This document shows positions 20,380 through 30,770 of a DNA stretch of 64,000 bases, in pieces. The position numbers and the translations under genes are program-made. The first letter of the stretch is position 1. Every line of letters begins with the position of its first letter. This DNA is from Codonopsis lanceolata (lineage: Eukaryota; Streptophyta; Magnoliopsida; Asterales; Campanulaceae). The stretch is from NCBI GenBank assembly GCA_013146195.2, contig CM028377.1, positions 69,506,614 through 69,570,613 on the forward strand, written 5' to 3'. Under the pieces are notes generated by a model. That model did not search any database. It saw only the letters and a program-made list of their open reading frames with translations, and was not told the origin of the DNA.

Positions 20380-20900
20380 TCGAAAATCTCAACCCACTTG
20401 GCCTTGGACGTCGTTCGTCAATGGTTATTCAAGAAACAATGGAAATGGAGCAGGCATTCTGTTGACAACCCTAGACAATGAATAAATTAGAAAGGCACTT
20501 AAACTCAATTTCTCGGCGACAAATAACATGGCAGAGTACAAAGCCCTGATAGTGGGTGGCGAGCTAGCTTACAAAATAGGAGCAAGAGAAATCCTAATCC
20601 TCAGCGACTCACAACTCGTCGTGAAGCAAATTTTGAGGGAGTACGGGGTCAATAGCCTCATATTGACCAAATACAAAGAGCTTGCTTTGGGTATTCTCAA
20701 CCAATTTGAATACTATGAGCTACAGCAGATCGGTAGAGCCAACAATGAGAGGGCAGATTACCTCTCAAAGTTAGCCACGACCGAGCCCGGTGAACTCCTT
20801 CAAGAAACATGGATCGAAATCCTTGATACCCCGGCCATTGATAGAGCAAAAATAATGATGGCCAAGCCGGTTACAGAACGTTGGATCGACGACATAAAAT
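20380..20900 (+). pseudogene. Second RNase H domain (Tat-type) pseudogene
   Basis: After a short spacer a second, separate RNase H reads FVNGYSRNNGNGAGILL, ATNNMAEYKALIVGGELA, LILSDSQLVVKQILREY and RANNERADYLSKLA, with the usual acidic positions E and D visible (AEY, SDS, NERAD). Presence of this extra RNase H beside the RT-linked one is characteristic of the Tat lineage. One stop (about 20482) lies early in the domain. The C-terminal tail leads into the integrase linker. Confidence 0.87.
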
Positions 20901-21743
20901 GATATATTGAGCAAGGGGTGCTACCAGATGATAGAGAAAAAACATGGGTAGTTGCTAGAAGATCAGCTATATACACGGTAATCAGAGGATTATTGTACAG
21001 AAGATCCTTTTCAAGACCACTTCTACAATACATTCGCCCTGAAATAGTGGGAGGCCTTCTCGCCAAAGTACGCGGAAGGGTATGGAAGTTACACAAGAGG
21101 ACGAACTTTGGCAGTCAAAGTTATTTTTTACGGATACTATAAAAGACGTCGAGGCCTATGCGCAAAGGTGTGATTATTGCTAGAGGTTTGCAGATATCCT
21201 GAGACTGCCATCGGCACCACAAACACCAGTTATGGCAGCTTGGCCATTTGACATGTGGGGAATCGACCTAATCGACCCTTTTCCCTTTGGCAAAGGGAAA
21301 AAACAAATTTGTGATAGTGGCAGTAAATTATCTCACTAAGTGGGTCGAGGCCTAGCCTCTCGTAAGTATCGCCGAACAAAAGGCCATTAACTTCGTCTGA
21401 AACAATATATGATGTAGATTTGGGTTACCAAGGGCAATCGTCTCGGACCATAGAACTCAGTTCTCGAAAAAATTCACAGCAAAGTATAAAGAAAGGGGGG
21501 TCAGACATTGGAAGTCATCAGTGGCACACTGATAGACGTATTTTATACGTCTTTATCGGGTACTTTTATGATTTAGAAATAGCAATTCCACGAGGCTTTT
21601 GGCTACTAATATGTGTTTTTGAGCTATATTGTAAGTTTCAGGGTTTTAGGTGAACTTATGGGATTTATGAAGCTTTTAGTAAAGAATTCAAGGAAGGGTG
21701 CAAAGTGCAACATTGGAAAAGAGGCAAAAGGAGCAATATGGTC

Positions 21744-21856
21744 ACCTTGCGGCCGCAAGCCTAAAAGTCCTTGCCTTTGCAAGGTAGACAGAAAAAAGAT
21801 CAGCCCGTCCAAGACCCTTGCGGACGCAAGGTGAAAACACAATGCGGTCGCAAGGT
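21744..21856. promoter_or_regulatory. Cluster of four CCTTGCGnnCGCAAGG palindromes in LTR copy 1 U3
   Basis: Near-palindromes at 21744-21759 (ACCTTGCGGCCGCAAG), 21769-21785 (CCTTGCCTTTGCAAGGT), 21814-21832 (ACCCTTGCGGACGCAAGGT) and 21841-21856 (half decayed, AATGCGGTCGCAAGGT) lie upstream of the TATA box. The sister LTR has four at matching places. They may be binding sites or short hairpins; the function is unknown. Confidence 0.6.
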
Positions 21857-21918
21857 CCCCATAACCACTTTTACGGGGTCTCCTGGATTGAATCTCCTAT
21901 TCCCCTCAAACACCCTAG

Positions 21919-21926
21919 TATAAATA
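21919..21926 (+). promoter_or_regulatory. TATA box of solo LTR copy 1
   Basis: TATAAATA in CCCTAGTATAAATAGAAGAC, matched by TATAAATAGAGGTCGG in copy 2 (26908-26915). It lies just downstream of the palindrome cluster, as expected for the LTR core promoter. Confidence 0.6.
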
Positions 21927-22586
21927 GAAGACGGTAGCCAAAGCCTAAAAAGGTCCAGAAATTGTTAGGAAACAGTTCTAGCATAGATTTTAGTTTGTAT
22001 TACAAAATTTAGTCATTATAATTACAGTTTTGAAGATCGATTCATGTATTCTTCCATTAATCTAGGAATTAGGAGGTAACTTGTATCGAATTTATTGCTT
22101 AATATATTTTTATTCATTTAATTCTTGTTGATCATGATGTTAATCAACCCCTTTATTGTCTAGCTTTGACCAAATGAATGGAATCGCAAGTAATAAAGGC
22201 CTAGAGGTGAGGATACCTGCACGGCCAAATGCATATATGGTGCATTGGCTCACCATCATGATAAATTGAACCTATTGATGCACGAGAATGATAAGTTAGG
22301 GTCAGGTTCATATATATGACCTAAGTGATATATAGGATCCATATGTTCTTGTTCTTAGGATATAGAATTGATGAATTATTTGGGATGGAGACAGAACTAT
22401 AATTTGATAGTCTATATCTATCTTTCGTGAACAAACCCAAGTTATTGAATGATATTATATTTAAATAAGCAATAGAGTAGATGCAAGTGAAATCCTAATC
22501 CTTTTTTTATTTTTTATTTTAAAGGTTGGAGGGGACATAGACCGTACCCCAACCCTTAAAAAAATTTTAATGCCTTGAAAGGCTAC

Positions 22587-22589
<3 letters not shown>

Positions 22590-22674
<85 letters not shown>
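22590..22674. repeat. (AT)n microsatellite inside LTR copy 1
   Basis: About 42 uninterrupted AT dinucleotides, preceded by GGCTACAATT and followed by GATGCC. It lies in the part of LTR copy 1 that copy 2 lacks. It explains a long alternating Ile-Tyr ORF on the minus strand, which is not a gene. Confidence 0.97.
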
Positions 22675-22675
<1 letters not shown>

Positions 22676-22678
<3 letters not shown>

Positions 22679-22985
22679 CCTTTTTGGTGTGGCTCGAACA
22701 AATGGTGCCTCTGGTGAGGCTTTGAACACCCGACCTCTCGGTTGAGAGTAGTTAAGTCCCAGGGTGCCTCTGGTAGGGCTTGAATACTCAACCTCTCCGT
22801 TAAGATAAGTGAGTAGCTAAATGGGGCCTTTGGATAAGGCTTTAACAACAACGATGCCTCTGAAGAGGCTTGAACACCCGACCTCTCTACTGAGAGTTGT
22901 AAAGTCCAGGGTGTCTCTAATAAGACTCGAACACCCAACCTCTCTGTTAAGAGAAGTGAGCAGTACCAGTTGAGGTATATTTCCA
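22676..22985 (-). repeat. Tandem tRNA-like degenerate repeats inside LTR copy 1
   Basis: About five diverged units of roughly 60-65 bp contain GCCTCTGGTGAGGC followed by TTGAACACCCGACCTCTC and GGTTGAGAG. On the minus strand each unit reads like the T-arm half of a tRNA (AGAGGTCGGGTGTTCAAGCC, a GGTTCGAATCC-like B box). With the TA repeat it makes up the roughly 470-bp extra block of this LTR. It might derive from tandem tRNA pseudogenes or a SINE; no full cloverleaf was seen. Confidence 0.5.
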
Positions 22986-23881
22986 TCCTCCATACAGATC
23001 TTCACAATTGTAATTGTTGTTAGTTAATTTAATTTCCTGTTTTAGTAGAATAAATTAGTTTAAATAAATCAAATAAAAACCTCCTTAGTTTAAAATTGCT
23101 ACCGATATTCTTGCTATTAGTATTTTTCTTGTCTCTATGGTTCGACCCTTGCTTCCCAAGCAATTCTACAATAGTCTTGCTCACTTGCAAGGAATTAATT
23201 AAAATAAGACACGATCACACACCCACAGGGAAATGGCCAGGCCGAGGCAGGAAACAAGCAGATTTTTCACGCCTTAAAAAGAAGATTAGATAAAAAGAAA
23301 GGGGCATGGCTCGAGAAGCTTCCAATTGTTCTATGGGCAATAAGGACCTCAGCGTGAGGCTCTACCGGGGAAACTTCGTTCTCTCTAACCTATGGCACTG
23401 AGGCCATGGTTCTAGTCGAAAACTCAAAATGGCCTTACCTAGGGCAACGGTGATCTACTATGAGCAAGAAAGAAACCTAGGATCTAGGGGGCTTGACTTG
23501 GACCATCTGGAAGAAAAAAGACTGGCAAGACTGAAAACAATTAACTACAAAAAGCTTGCCAAGACATATCATGAGAAACGAATGAACTCTCGATCATTTA
23601 TGCCGGGAGATCTGGTGCTACGAAAGATCGAGGCCACCGGAAACAGAATAGGCAGAAACAAACTCTCGCTAAATTGGGAAGGGCCATTCCAAGTCACATG
23701 CCTAGTACGAGCAGGAACTTACAAGCTATCCAGACCATATGGAACTTCACTAAAAAATCCATGGCACTCATACCACCTCAAAATGTATTACCGATGAAGC
23801 TTTTGTAAACAACGACAAAATCAATGAAAACATGTCTCAAATGTTTATGGAAAAATGATGCAAAAACGACTCAAAATCAGG

Positions 23882-24163
23882 CATAAGTGCCCATTCAATA
23901 CCCTCGACTCGCAAGCCAAAGAAGAACAAGGCATAAGTGCCCATTCAATTCCCTCGCAAGTCAAGGAAGAACAAGGCATAAGCGCCCATTCAATTCCCTC
24001 GAAAGCCAAGGAAGAACAAGGCATAAATGCCCATTCAATACCTTCGGTTCGCAAGCCAAGGAAGAACAAGGCATAAGTGTCTATTCAATTCCTTCGAAAG
24101 CCGGGGAAGAACAAGGTATAAATGTCAATTCAATACCTTCGCAAGTTGAGGAAGAATAAGGAT
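23882..24163. repeat. Six-copy ~45-51-bp tandem repeat between pol and the antisense gene
   Basis: Units begin CATAAGTGCCCATTCAAT and end AAGAACAAGG. They start near 23882, 23932, 23977, 24022, 24074 and 24118. Lengths alternate because some contain an extra GACTCG or GGTTCG insert. Tandem repeats in this untranslated interval are common in Tat-type elements. ORFs on both strands here are repeat-derived and are not annotated as genes. Confidence 0.9.
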
Positions 24164-24255
24164 GTACCCATATAAACATTTCATACACACAGACATACCT
24201 ATCAAACACAAACAACCCTTCAACAAGGGCAAAATATATACAAAAATATAATGTA

Positions 24256-27200
24256 TCAATATTGTTTACATACAAAAGCTAAAGATAAGAACTTTTGAGA
24301 AGACCCCCTAGCTCTCTCGCCTTGAATTCCAGCCTCCTCGACCTCATATTCTTTTTGGGCGAACTCGTCACGGTTGACCTTATCTCCCTCCAACTCCTTC
24401 ATTAATTGTTCTCCCACATAAAAATCATGAGCGGGGGAGGCAGAGGAGGTAGGCATTGAAGCATAAGGGATGGAGCTTTCCTTGAAATAAAGCATCCCCT
24501 CCTTCAAACAAACAAATAAATTCTTGGCCACGACAGGAGGAGGAACCCATTCTGGAGCACCATTTTTCTCGTCTTCCGCCCTCAGCTCGTCAAGCTCGTC
24601 TTGATAGAAAGGCACAATGGAGGAGACTCCCCGACACTTCTCTCCGTAAGTATCAAACTGAGCTATTTCTAGTACCTTGCCAAGGGGGACTCCAGCTGCG
24701 AGGGCGACCCTGAAAGTTTGAATATGACTTTTCTCAAAGAATTCCATGCACAAATTTTTGTACTCTTCACCGACTATAAAGTTGTTAATTATTTGATCTT
24801 TTCCGGGAAGAGCATCCATCTCGGCCTTGAAGCTAACATTCTCCTAGACCAGGGAGGCAACATTTTCCTCCAGCTTGCTCTTCTCCGAGACAAGTTGATC
24901 TCGCTCAGCAGCTTTGGCTCCCAAAAGCTTCTCTCGCGCCAGCTAGGTAGTCTTCTCTTTGAGCAACTGCTCAACCTCGTTATCCTTAACACGGAGGCTA
25001 CCCCCCAAGAGGTTCACCCTTGTCTGCAAGGATTCAGTCTGAATATGGGCTCGAGAGCAATCGACTTTCGAGCCTTCCAAGTCATGCCTCAGACAGGCAA
25101 AAGCTCCAGAGTAGCGGTTGACCCTATCAGAGAAGGAGCCGAACAGAATGTCGAGCTGAAAGGAAACTGAACAATTCAAAATAAAAATAAACCCTCCTCC
25201 ATTACATCTTAAGAAAAGTCAAAAAATAAGAATCCTATTTGACTCATGGCAATATCGGTCAGATTGATGACCTTGTCATCCGAAAGCGAAGCAGCGCCTT
25301 TGATAGATTCCTGAGGAATAAACCGGTGTAGCAACATGCGCCCAGAGCCAATGTCATGAGGATAATTATGACTTACAAGTCTGAGAAGAAACTCGAGCAT
25401 TAACCTGTTGTCCTCATCCATCGATGCTCTCGATAAAGCGGCATCGGCAGAAGGATGGGCAAACTCAGCAACCGCAACTGTATCCTTTGATAGAGTCGTA
25501 GTCTCGACAAAAATGGTGTCCTCGACAGGAACGACCACAGTCTTCTGCCTCTTCGACCTGGAAGCCCCCATCGAATTCCCTTCCCTCTTGGCCTTTAAAG
25601 AGGGCAGAGGTGCAACAGCTAATTTGTTGAGATATTCATGCACCCTGACCATCGGCAGGGCTTTGCCATCTCATTCCTGCAAAGATTTCAGTTTGGCCAC
25701 TCTCTCCTCCAGCCTTTTTTGCAGCCTGGCCACCATCTCCAAACGTGATTTCATATCTGCCATAGACAGAAGCTTACATCAGAGATAGTAAAAACAAGTT
25801 ATACATAAAGGAAATAAACAAGCAGAGTAGAGAAACATCGACCTGGCACAAAGCAGTCAGGCTCATTTTTCCCCCTGCACTCTGGACACTCCGAGCCAAA
25901 GGTAAGGTCCTGGTGAAAAGTCCAGCTATCTCGGCTCACGTACTCTAAAGAGGGTAAAGCTCTCTCTACACCCTTAAACTCAACAGCTGAAATCCCAAGC
26001 TTCGAGAGCAATGTTTTGTCTCTCACAAGGGCCTTCCAGTTGTAACATCGAACTTGCTCACACTCGACGCCAAACAAGGGGGCTTCAATGGCATGTTTCA
26101 TGGCCAGATCACTTGACTTTAACTTCTTAGTCTTCTGGAGACCGTGAGGTTTCCCTTCGAGGACCTCGAAGTTCCACCCTCGGCTGGACTCCACAAGGAT
26201 GACTTTGTCGGACCAGCGATGGTCCTTATCACCAAAACCGGCCAGAAGGGGGAACCCTTGAGCATGCCTCAAATAGGTTAGCTGATCCATAGAGACACTC
26301 ACCTTATAATAATAGCAGAATAAAGACAGGGATGGCTCGAACCCCCCGACCTGGTGCAAACGATGAAAGAGACCAAGGCTCTAGTCAGATTGGGAGTCAG
26401 ATCTAAGGGAACAGAGCTCGTCTTGGTCAAGAGCTTGCAGATGAAAGGATCGAGAGGAAGCCGTAATCCCGATGACTCGAAAAAACTCATATAAAAGCCT
26501 ATGTGCCTGATCGATGTATTTTATACGTCGATTTTCTATACTCATATGACTTAAATTATGCGATTTCACGAGGCTTTTGGCTACTGATATGCGTTTTCTA
26601 ATAATTTTGTGAGTTTCAGGATTTTAGGTGAAAGTATGCAAATTACAAGGATTTTTGGTGAAAATTCCAAGAAGGGGTCAGAGTGTAAAAGTGAAGAAGA
26701 AACGAAGAAGAGCCAAGTTGGGAACCTTGTGGTCGCAAGGTGCAGTAGACCTTGCCTCGCAAGGTGGATAGAAACACCTGAACTCAAACCCCGGATTATT
26801 GAAGGACCTTGCGGACGCAAGGTGCCTTATACCTTGCGACCGCAAGGTAGTCAAAATGTCCGATTTTGCGTTTTCACAAGAGATCTAATTGCAATACAAC
26901 TCCATGGTATAAATAGAGGTCGGTAGCCAGAGCATAGGACGGTTAGAAACGGCTAGAGACGACTAAAAAGTAGTTTTCTATAGCTTTAGAATAGATTTTA
27001 GGTTGTATAACATAATTAGTTGTTGTAATTACAAGTATTGAAGATCGATTCATGAATTTATTCATCTCCATGTGATGTTCATCTTCAAGGATGAACTAAA
27101 TCTTCATTAATCTAGGAGGTGGGAGGTAACTTGTATCAAATCTATGCTTTAATTTATATTTATGTTCATTCAACTCTTGTTGATTGTGGTGTTTATCAAT

Positions 27201-28717
27201 CCCTATATTATTTCACTTTGAACAAATGAATGTAATCGTGAATAATAAAGGCCTAGAGGTGCGGATAACTGCATGATCAATGTGCATATGTCGTACACTG
27301 GCTCACCATCATAATAAATTGGACCTATCGATGCACGAGAGTGATAAGTTAGGGTCAGATTCCATATATGACCTAGGTGACAGATAGATCATATGTTCTT
27401 GTACTTAGGATATAGAATGGATGAATTATTTAGTGATGGAGACTGAACGATAAATCAACAGGCTATATCTATATTTTGTGAACGAACCCAAGAGATTGAA
27501 TGAAACTTTATTAAAATTAAGCATAGAAGAGATACAAGTGAAACCCTAATCCTAGATTGTCATCCACCATAAGATCTTCATAACCTGTAATTGTTGCTAA
27601 TTAGTTAAACACATGAATAATAATAATAATTAGTTTAGAATAGAATAAATATAAAAACCCCCCTTAGATTAATAATTTGCTATCAATAAATCGTATTATC
27701 TGTGATCTTCTTGTCTCTGTGGTTCGACCCTTGTTTCCTAAAACTATTCTCCAATAGTCTTGTCCACTTGCAAGGAAATAATTAAAATAAGACATCGATC
27801 AGTGCCCACGAAGTTGGTGAAGCTCGCCGAGACCTAGGGCTGGATTTGGGGTCGACCCTGGGAAATATTTGGAAGCGTATGCCTGGGTCCACTCGGTTAT
27901 GTCCTGAGAGTTTATGTCATTCTTGAAAAGGTCGAAGATAAGAGATCTCTTCTCTCTCTATACCCCAGGACCTCTTACCGACCAGATACGGATGCTTCAC
28001 CACTGCCTGTCACTTTCTCGACTTGACGATTTCGCAGTACCCTCTCCGTTCAGCAATAGTGCAAAACTCTCTCCCTGGTAAAAAAATTGGGTTATTAGAC
28101 TCAAACAGAAGTGATCCTTTGCCCAGAAAATCTTCATAGGAGTATCAGAGGGATACTCAAGGGCGGAAAAAACTTAATCGCAGGATTTCCAATGAGAACT
28201 AACCTTCACTCCCGAGCTCGCAAGAATGAACCTCGCTTACCCAGGAGTGACATCGACCCATTTGCCCCGAAATTGCCTATACATAGGTCCCCCATTTTGT
28301 GATTTTCCAAAGATAGACGCCAAAAAAGACAACTCGTCATCAGAATCAATAGAGGAAACTGAACAAGGGGAAGAGGGGTCTGAGCCGGGAGGATCAAGGG
28401 TATCCTCTACGTAAGTGGTACGATCAACTATCCTTTCCTCGACGTGAGACACGTTAAAGGTAAACCCACTGGCCTCGGGATCTAAAGAAGATGACTCGGC
28501 CTCGGCAGGAGAATAAACATCCTCCTCGGTCTGACACGACATGTCGGTATTCACCACAACACTACCAGGCAAAGGACTCCTAATCGATAAAGGTTTCACA
28601 ATAAGACCGTTCCTTGCTAAAAGTTGGTTCTAATAATTTATCAACTCAGGGGAATTTGAAGAACTACTAGATGTCGAAGACGAAGACATATAACGAGGAA
28701 ACCTATATCGAGGCATT
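24256..28717 (-). pseudogene. Antisense extra gene of the Tat element (putative gypsy-type transposon protein), broken
   Basis: The minus-strand coding sequence starts MPRYRFPRYMSSSSTSSSSS at 28717. It continues through an acidic serine-rich part (28237-28600), then a globular part (25843-26500) with QVGGFEPSLSLFCYYYK, GFPLLAGFGDKDHRWSDKV and ESSRGWNFEVLE. This resembles the plant 'putative gypsy type transposon' domain family (PF04195 by recollection). A canonical GT-AG intron of 86 bp (25842-25757) joins ...DCFVP to DMKSRLEMVARLQKR. After it come a basic segment (GASRSKRQKTVVVPVEDT) and a coiled-coil C-terminus (24260-25160: HDLEGSKVDCSRAHIQTES, SEKSKLEENVASLV, EMDALPGKDQIINNF). It is broken by stops (28630, 28237, 26374) and by a solo LTR (26508-27801). 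Function unknown; extra ORFs of this kind are a known but unexplained Tat trait. Confidence 0.75.
26508..27801 (+). mobile_element. Solo LTR (TGATCGATGT type, copy 2), TSD GTGCC, in the antisense gene
   Basis: Starts TGATCGATGTATTTTATACG and ends AATAAGACATCGATCA. Flanked by GTGCC at 26503-26507 and 27802-27806. Same family and orientation as 21530-23217 but 1294 bp, without the TA and tRNA-like insert. It carries four CCTTGCGnnCGCAAGG palindromes (26724-26741, 26749-26765, 26806-26823, 26831-26848) and TATAAATAG at 26908-26916. Confidence 0.93.
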
Positions 28718-28830
28718 TTTAAACAGAACGGTGAAAGGAAGAAAAAGGGAAATACCATAAATACGACGGAAGGACTCTGTGTCACCGGAAGAATCACGAA
28801 AAACCACCGGAGAAACAAGCAAAAATCTCC

Positions 28831-29131
28831 TGATACATTCTCTACAATTATTGTTTAAGCCAAAACAGATATCCACAAATCACATACAACATTTATTTCA
28901 GTGAAAAGGCCATAAGAAATAACCATTAATATATTGCATTTACTGCAATTCATATCACCCGTAATCTCATCCTTACGTCGGAGGGTTTGAGTCGGGCCAC
29001 TCCCGACTCCTTAACGACGCTGTTCATCTTTGTAGGACGGAGTTCATTTGTATCCACATCACCTTCCAGCTCACCAACATCATTGGTTACGTGGACTAAA
29101 GACAAGGTCACCACAACTTTTAGCGTGATCA
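28831..29131 (+). repeat. 3' LTR of the Tat element
   Basis: Partner of 14063-14362, starting TGATACATTCTCTACAATTA and ending TTTTAGCGTGATCA. No clear polypurine tract precedes it; the bases before are AAGCAAAAATCTCC. That absence would fit either decay or a deletion that removed the tract and a longer U3. Confidence 0.8.
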
Positions 29132-29965
29132 AAATGTTACATAATAAATAAAAATATATAAGTTTGGTTTTGTTCGATGTCAAAAACAGTGAACCGCTCA
29201 ATTTATTGATTTTTGAAACTGAAATCGAATCATAATGGATGAAAAAATAACTCAATCGATTAGTTTGGTTTGGTTTGATGGTTTAGTGGTTCCAACTTAC
29301 TCCCCTGGGAGTGATAATCGTATGTTGGCCAAGTTTTGAACATCAGACCTGTCTATAAGTTGTATCAATTTACTCAATTCATATATATTAATAATTACAA
29401 AAATAAAAATTATCTTAATCAAGTAAACGATCAAGAGGTTTATTTTTTGAGTGTATCATCTTGCACACTTGTTCAATCAAAATGATTAAAAGTGATATTG
29501 ATTACTTTTTTAGATGATCTAGGAATGGAGCATAACTCTAGAGACACGTATATAAAGTGGTTGTAAGAGGGGTATTTGGATTAGGTTATTGATATTGATG
29601 CACCGCATTGCAAAACTTGATACAATGTGATTCAAAATTGGATTAGATAATTAAAATTGATGCATCGCGGTGTAAAAATTGATGTAGCGCGATGTATAAT
29701 TGGATTAAGTAAATAAATAGATGTATCGCGATGTAAAAATTGATGCAAATTAAATTGATGTATCGCAGTACAAAAATTGAGACAACGCGATGCATTTGAG
29801 TTAGTGATGCGTGTAGCACACAACAGGCTCATTAAGTGTATCATAGCCTTTTCGCCCTGCAAAGTGATTTTTTCCAATTAAAAAAAACATAGGATACTCT
29901 GTGCATAGTTTTGGGCTTCAAATTCGATTGATTTTTTCCCACTATTTTTACTTGACAATAAACTT
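29132..29965. other. AT-rich stretch with CGCG-word repeats (probable remnant of the CGCG MULE family)
   Basis: From 29590 to 29815 words such as TTGATGCACCGC, TTGATGCATCGCGGTG, TGTAGCGCGATG and TGTATCGCGATG recur every 25-45 bp. They are followed by GGCTCATTAAGTGTATCATAG and AAAGTGATTTTTTCC, the inner TIR signature of the elements at 29966-30761 and 36904-37789. It is probably a truncated copy of that family whose left end I could not find. The rest (29132-29580) shows nothing recognisable. Confidence 0.5.
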
Positions 29966-30761
29966 GGAAAAATTGCAGGGAGGTCCACTTTTCAAAATTT
30001 CTGATCATTACAAATCCGTGTTTTTTTAAAACCAGAAAATGACACTTTCGAGGTAAAAAATACTACGATGCCCTTAATGAGCATGAGACGCGCTTTAGAA
30101 ATGAATCGCGGTGCATTGACTATTGAACTGCGATTCATTAATTTTATTGCATTAATTTTGGCACCTCGGTTCAATAGTTTAATTGACTAGTCTAATTGCA
30201 TCGCGATTCATCAATTTTATTGCATTAATTTTTGCACCGCAGTTCAATAGTTTAATTGTCCAGTCCTATTGCACCGCGATTCATCAATTTTATTATATTA
30301 ATTTTTGCATCGTGGTTCAATAGTTTAATTGTCTAATCTAATGCACCGCGGTATCAACTTTTATGTACTGCGATACATATATCTAATCCAAGTTACATCT
30401 TGGCATCAACTTTTATGTTCCGCGATGAATTAATTTTTGAACCGCGATACAAAAAACATTATCTAATCCAGTTTGCACCGTAATACAATTATCATAAAGA
30501 ATCAGACCACGTCCTTCACCTGTTTCTTCCATTTTCTCTGTCGCACTACCCATGTGACCTGATCGGGCAGGTCAATCCCCGTTTCGTTGCCCAATAATGG
30601 TGATTTTCGAATTCAAAGTGTGTTGTCAGAGCCGTTGAAAGAGATGATGATATTTTTGGAACAATATTTTGAAAATTAGTCTTTTGCGGTTAAAAAAAAA
30701 AAGAACGGGGTACCGGAGGGGTTAGAAACTTTGGAAAAAATGATCGGCCAGAATTTTACCC
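29966..30761. mobile_element. CGCG-word Mutator-like element, copy 1, perfect 9-bp TSD
   Basis: Flanked by AATAAACTT at 29957-29965 and 30762-30770. The left end reads GGAAAAATTGCAGGGAGGTC; the right end in reverse complement reads GGGTAAAATTCTGGCCGATC. Inner TIR blocks are AAACCAGAAAATGACACTTT and a CCCTTAATGAGCATGAGACG stretch. The core consists of tandem 73-bp units and further GCACCGCG words. No transposase was found. Perfect 9-bp duplication and shared ends with 35844-36778 and 36904-37789 define a family. Confidence 0.85.
30115..30340. repeat. 73-bp tandem repeat in CGCG element copy 1
   Basis: Three units start near 30115, 30183 and 30256, each with GCGATTCAT[T/C]AATTTTAT, then TATTAATTTTTGCA, then a GGTTCAATAGTTTAATTG. 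Within a unit the word GCACCGCGRTTCA occurs twice in alternating variants (GCATCGCGATTCA / GCACCGCAGTTCA), so the 73-bp unit is itself a doublet. A fourth partial unit begins at 30329. Confidence 0.88.
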
Positions 30762-30770
30762 AATAAACTT

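Larger units (their letters stand above)
21530..23217 (+). mobile_element. Solo LTR (TGATAGACGT type, copy 1), TSD CACAC, in the integrase gene
   Basis: Starts TGATAGACGTATTTTATACG and ends AATAAGACACGATCA. Flanked by CACAC at 21525-21529 and 23218-23222. Excising it restores the conserved VAHPQGNGQAE integrase stretch, which confirms the edges. It is the same family as 26508-27801, sharing both ends, the palindrome cluster and TATA region, and GTCTCTATGGTTCGACCCTT near the 3' end. It is longer because of an insertion of TA repeats and tRNA-like tandem repeats at about 22510-22985. Confidence 0.93.
20901..23800 (+). pseudogene. Tat integrase pseudogene, split by a solo LTR
   Basis: The linker YIEQGVLPDDREKTWVVARR and YTVIRGLLYRRSFSRPLL precedes a broken zinc-binding region (KLHKRTNF, then CDYC). 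The catalytic core follows: WPFDMWGIDLIDPFPFGKGK near 21240-21300 and broken pieces to 21529. After the solo LTR it resumes at 23223 with PQGNGQAEAGNKQIFHALKK and GAWLEKLPIVLWAIRTSA. The C-terminal part is intact in one frame (23429-23797), with RSFMPGDLVLRKIEATGNR and LNWEGPFQVTCLV, ending HSYHLKMYYR. At least four frame breaks are present. Confidence 0.87.
14063..29131 (+). mobile_element. Tat-lineage Ty3/gypsy LTR retrotransposon, defective, with three nested solo LTRs
   Basis: Direct repeats 14063-14362 and 28831-29131 begin TGAGACATTC/TGATACATTC and end GTGTGATCA/GCGTGATCA. Between them lie, in plus orientation, gag, aspartic protease, RT, RNase H, a second RNase H and integrase, then a tandem repeat and a minus-strand extra gene. 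The dual RNase H and an antisense extra ORF between pol and 3' LTR are known traits of the Tat group. The flanks AAATA (14058-14062) and AAATG (29132-29136) are a possible 5-bp target duplication with one mismatch. Removing the three solo LTRs leaves about 10.7 kb. Stops and frameshifts in every domain, and many differences between the LTRs, show an old dead copy. Confidence 0.88.

Noticed and set aside
22567..22986. 139-codon minus-strand ORF
   Set aside because: It is translation of a TA microsatellite (alternating Ile-Tyr) plus tRNA-like tandem repeats.
23845..24159. Overlapping 70-90-codon ORFs on both strands with repeated peptides
   Set aside because: They are the six-copy tandem repeat read in several frames; open frames on both strands follow from the repeat, not from coding constraint.
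23882..24163. CRISPR-like spacing of repeats
   Set aside because: The units are directly adjacent tandem copies with no unique spacers, in a plant retrotransposon.
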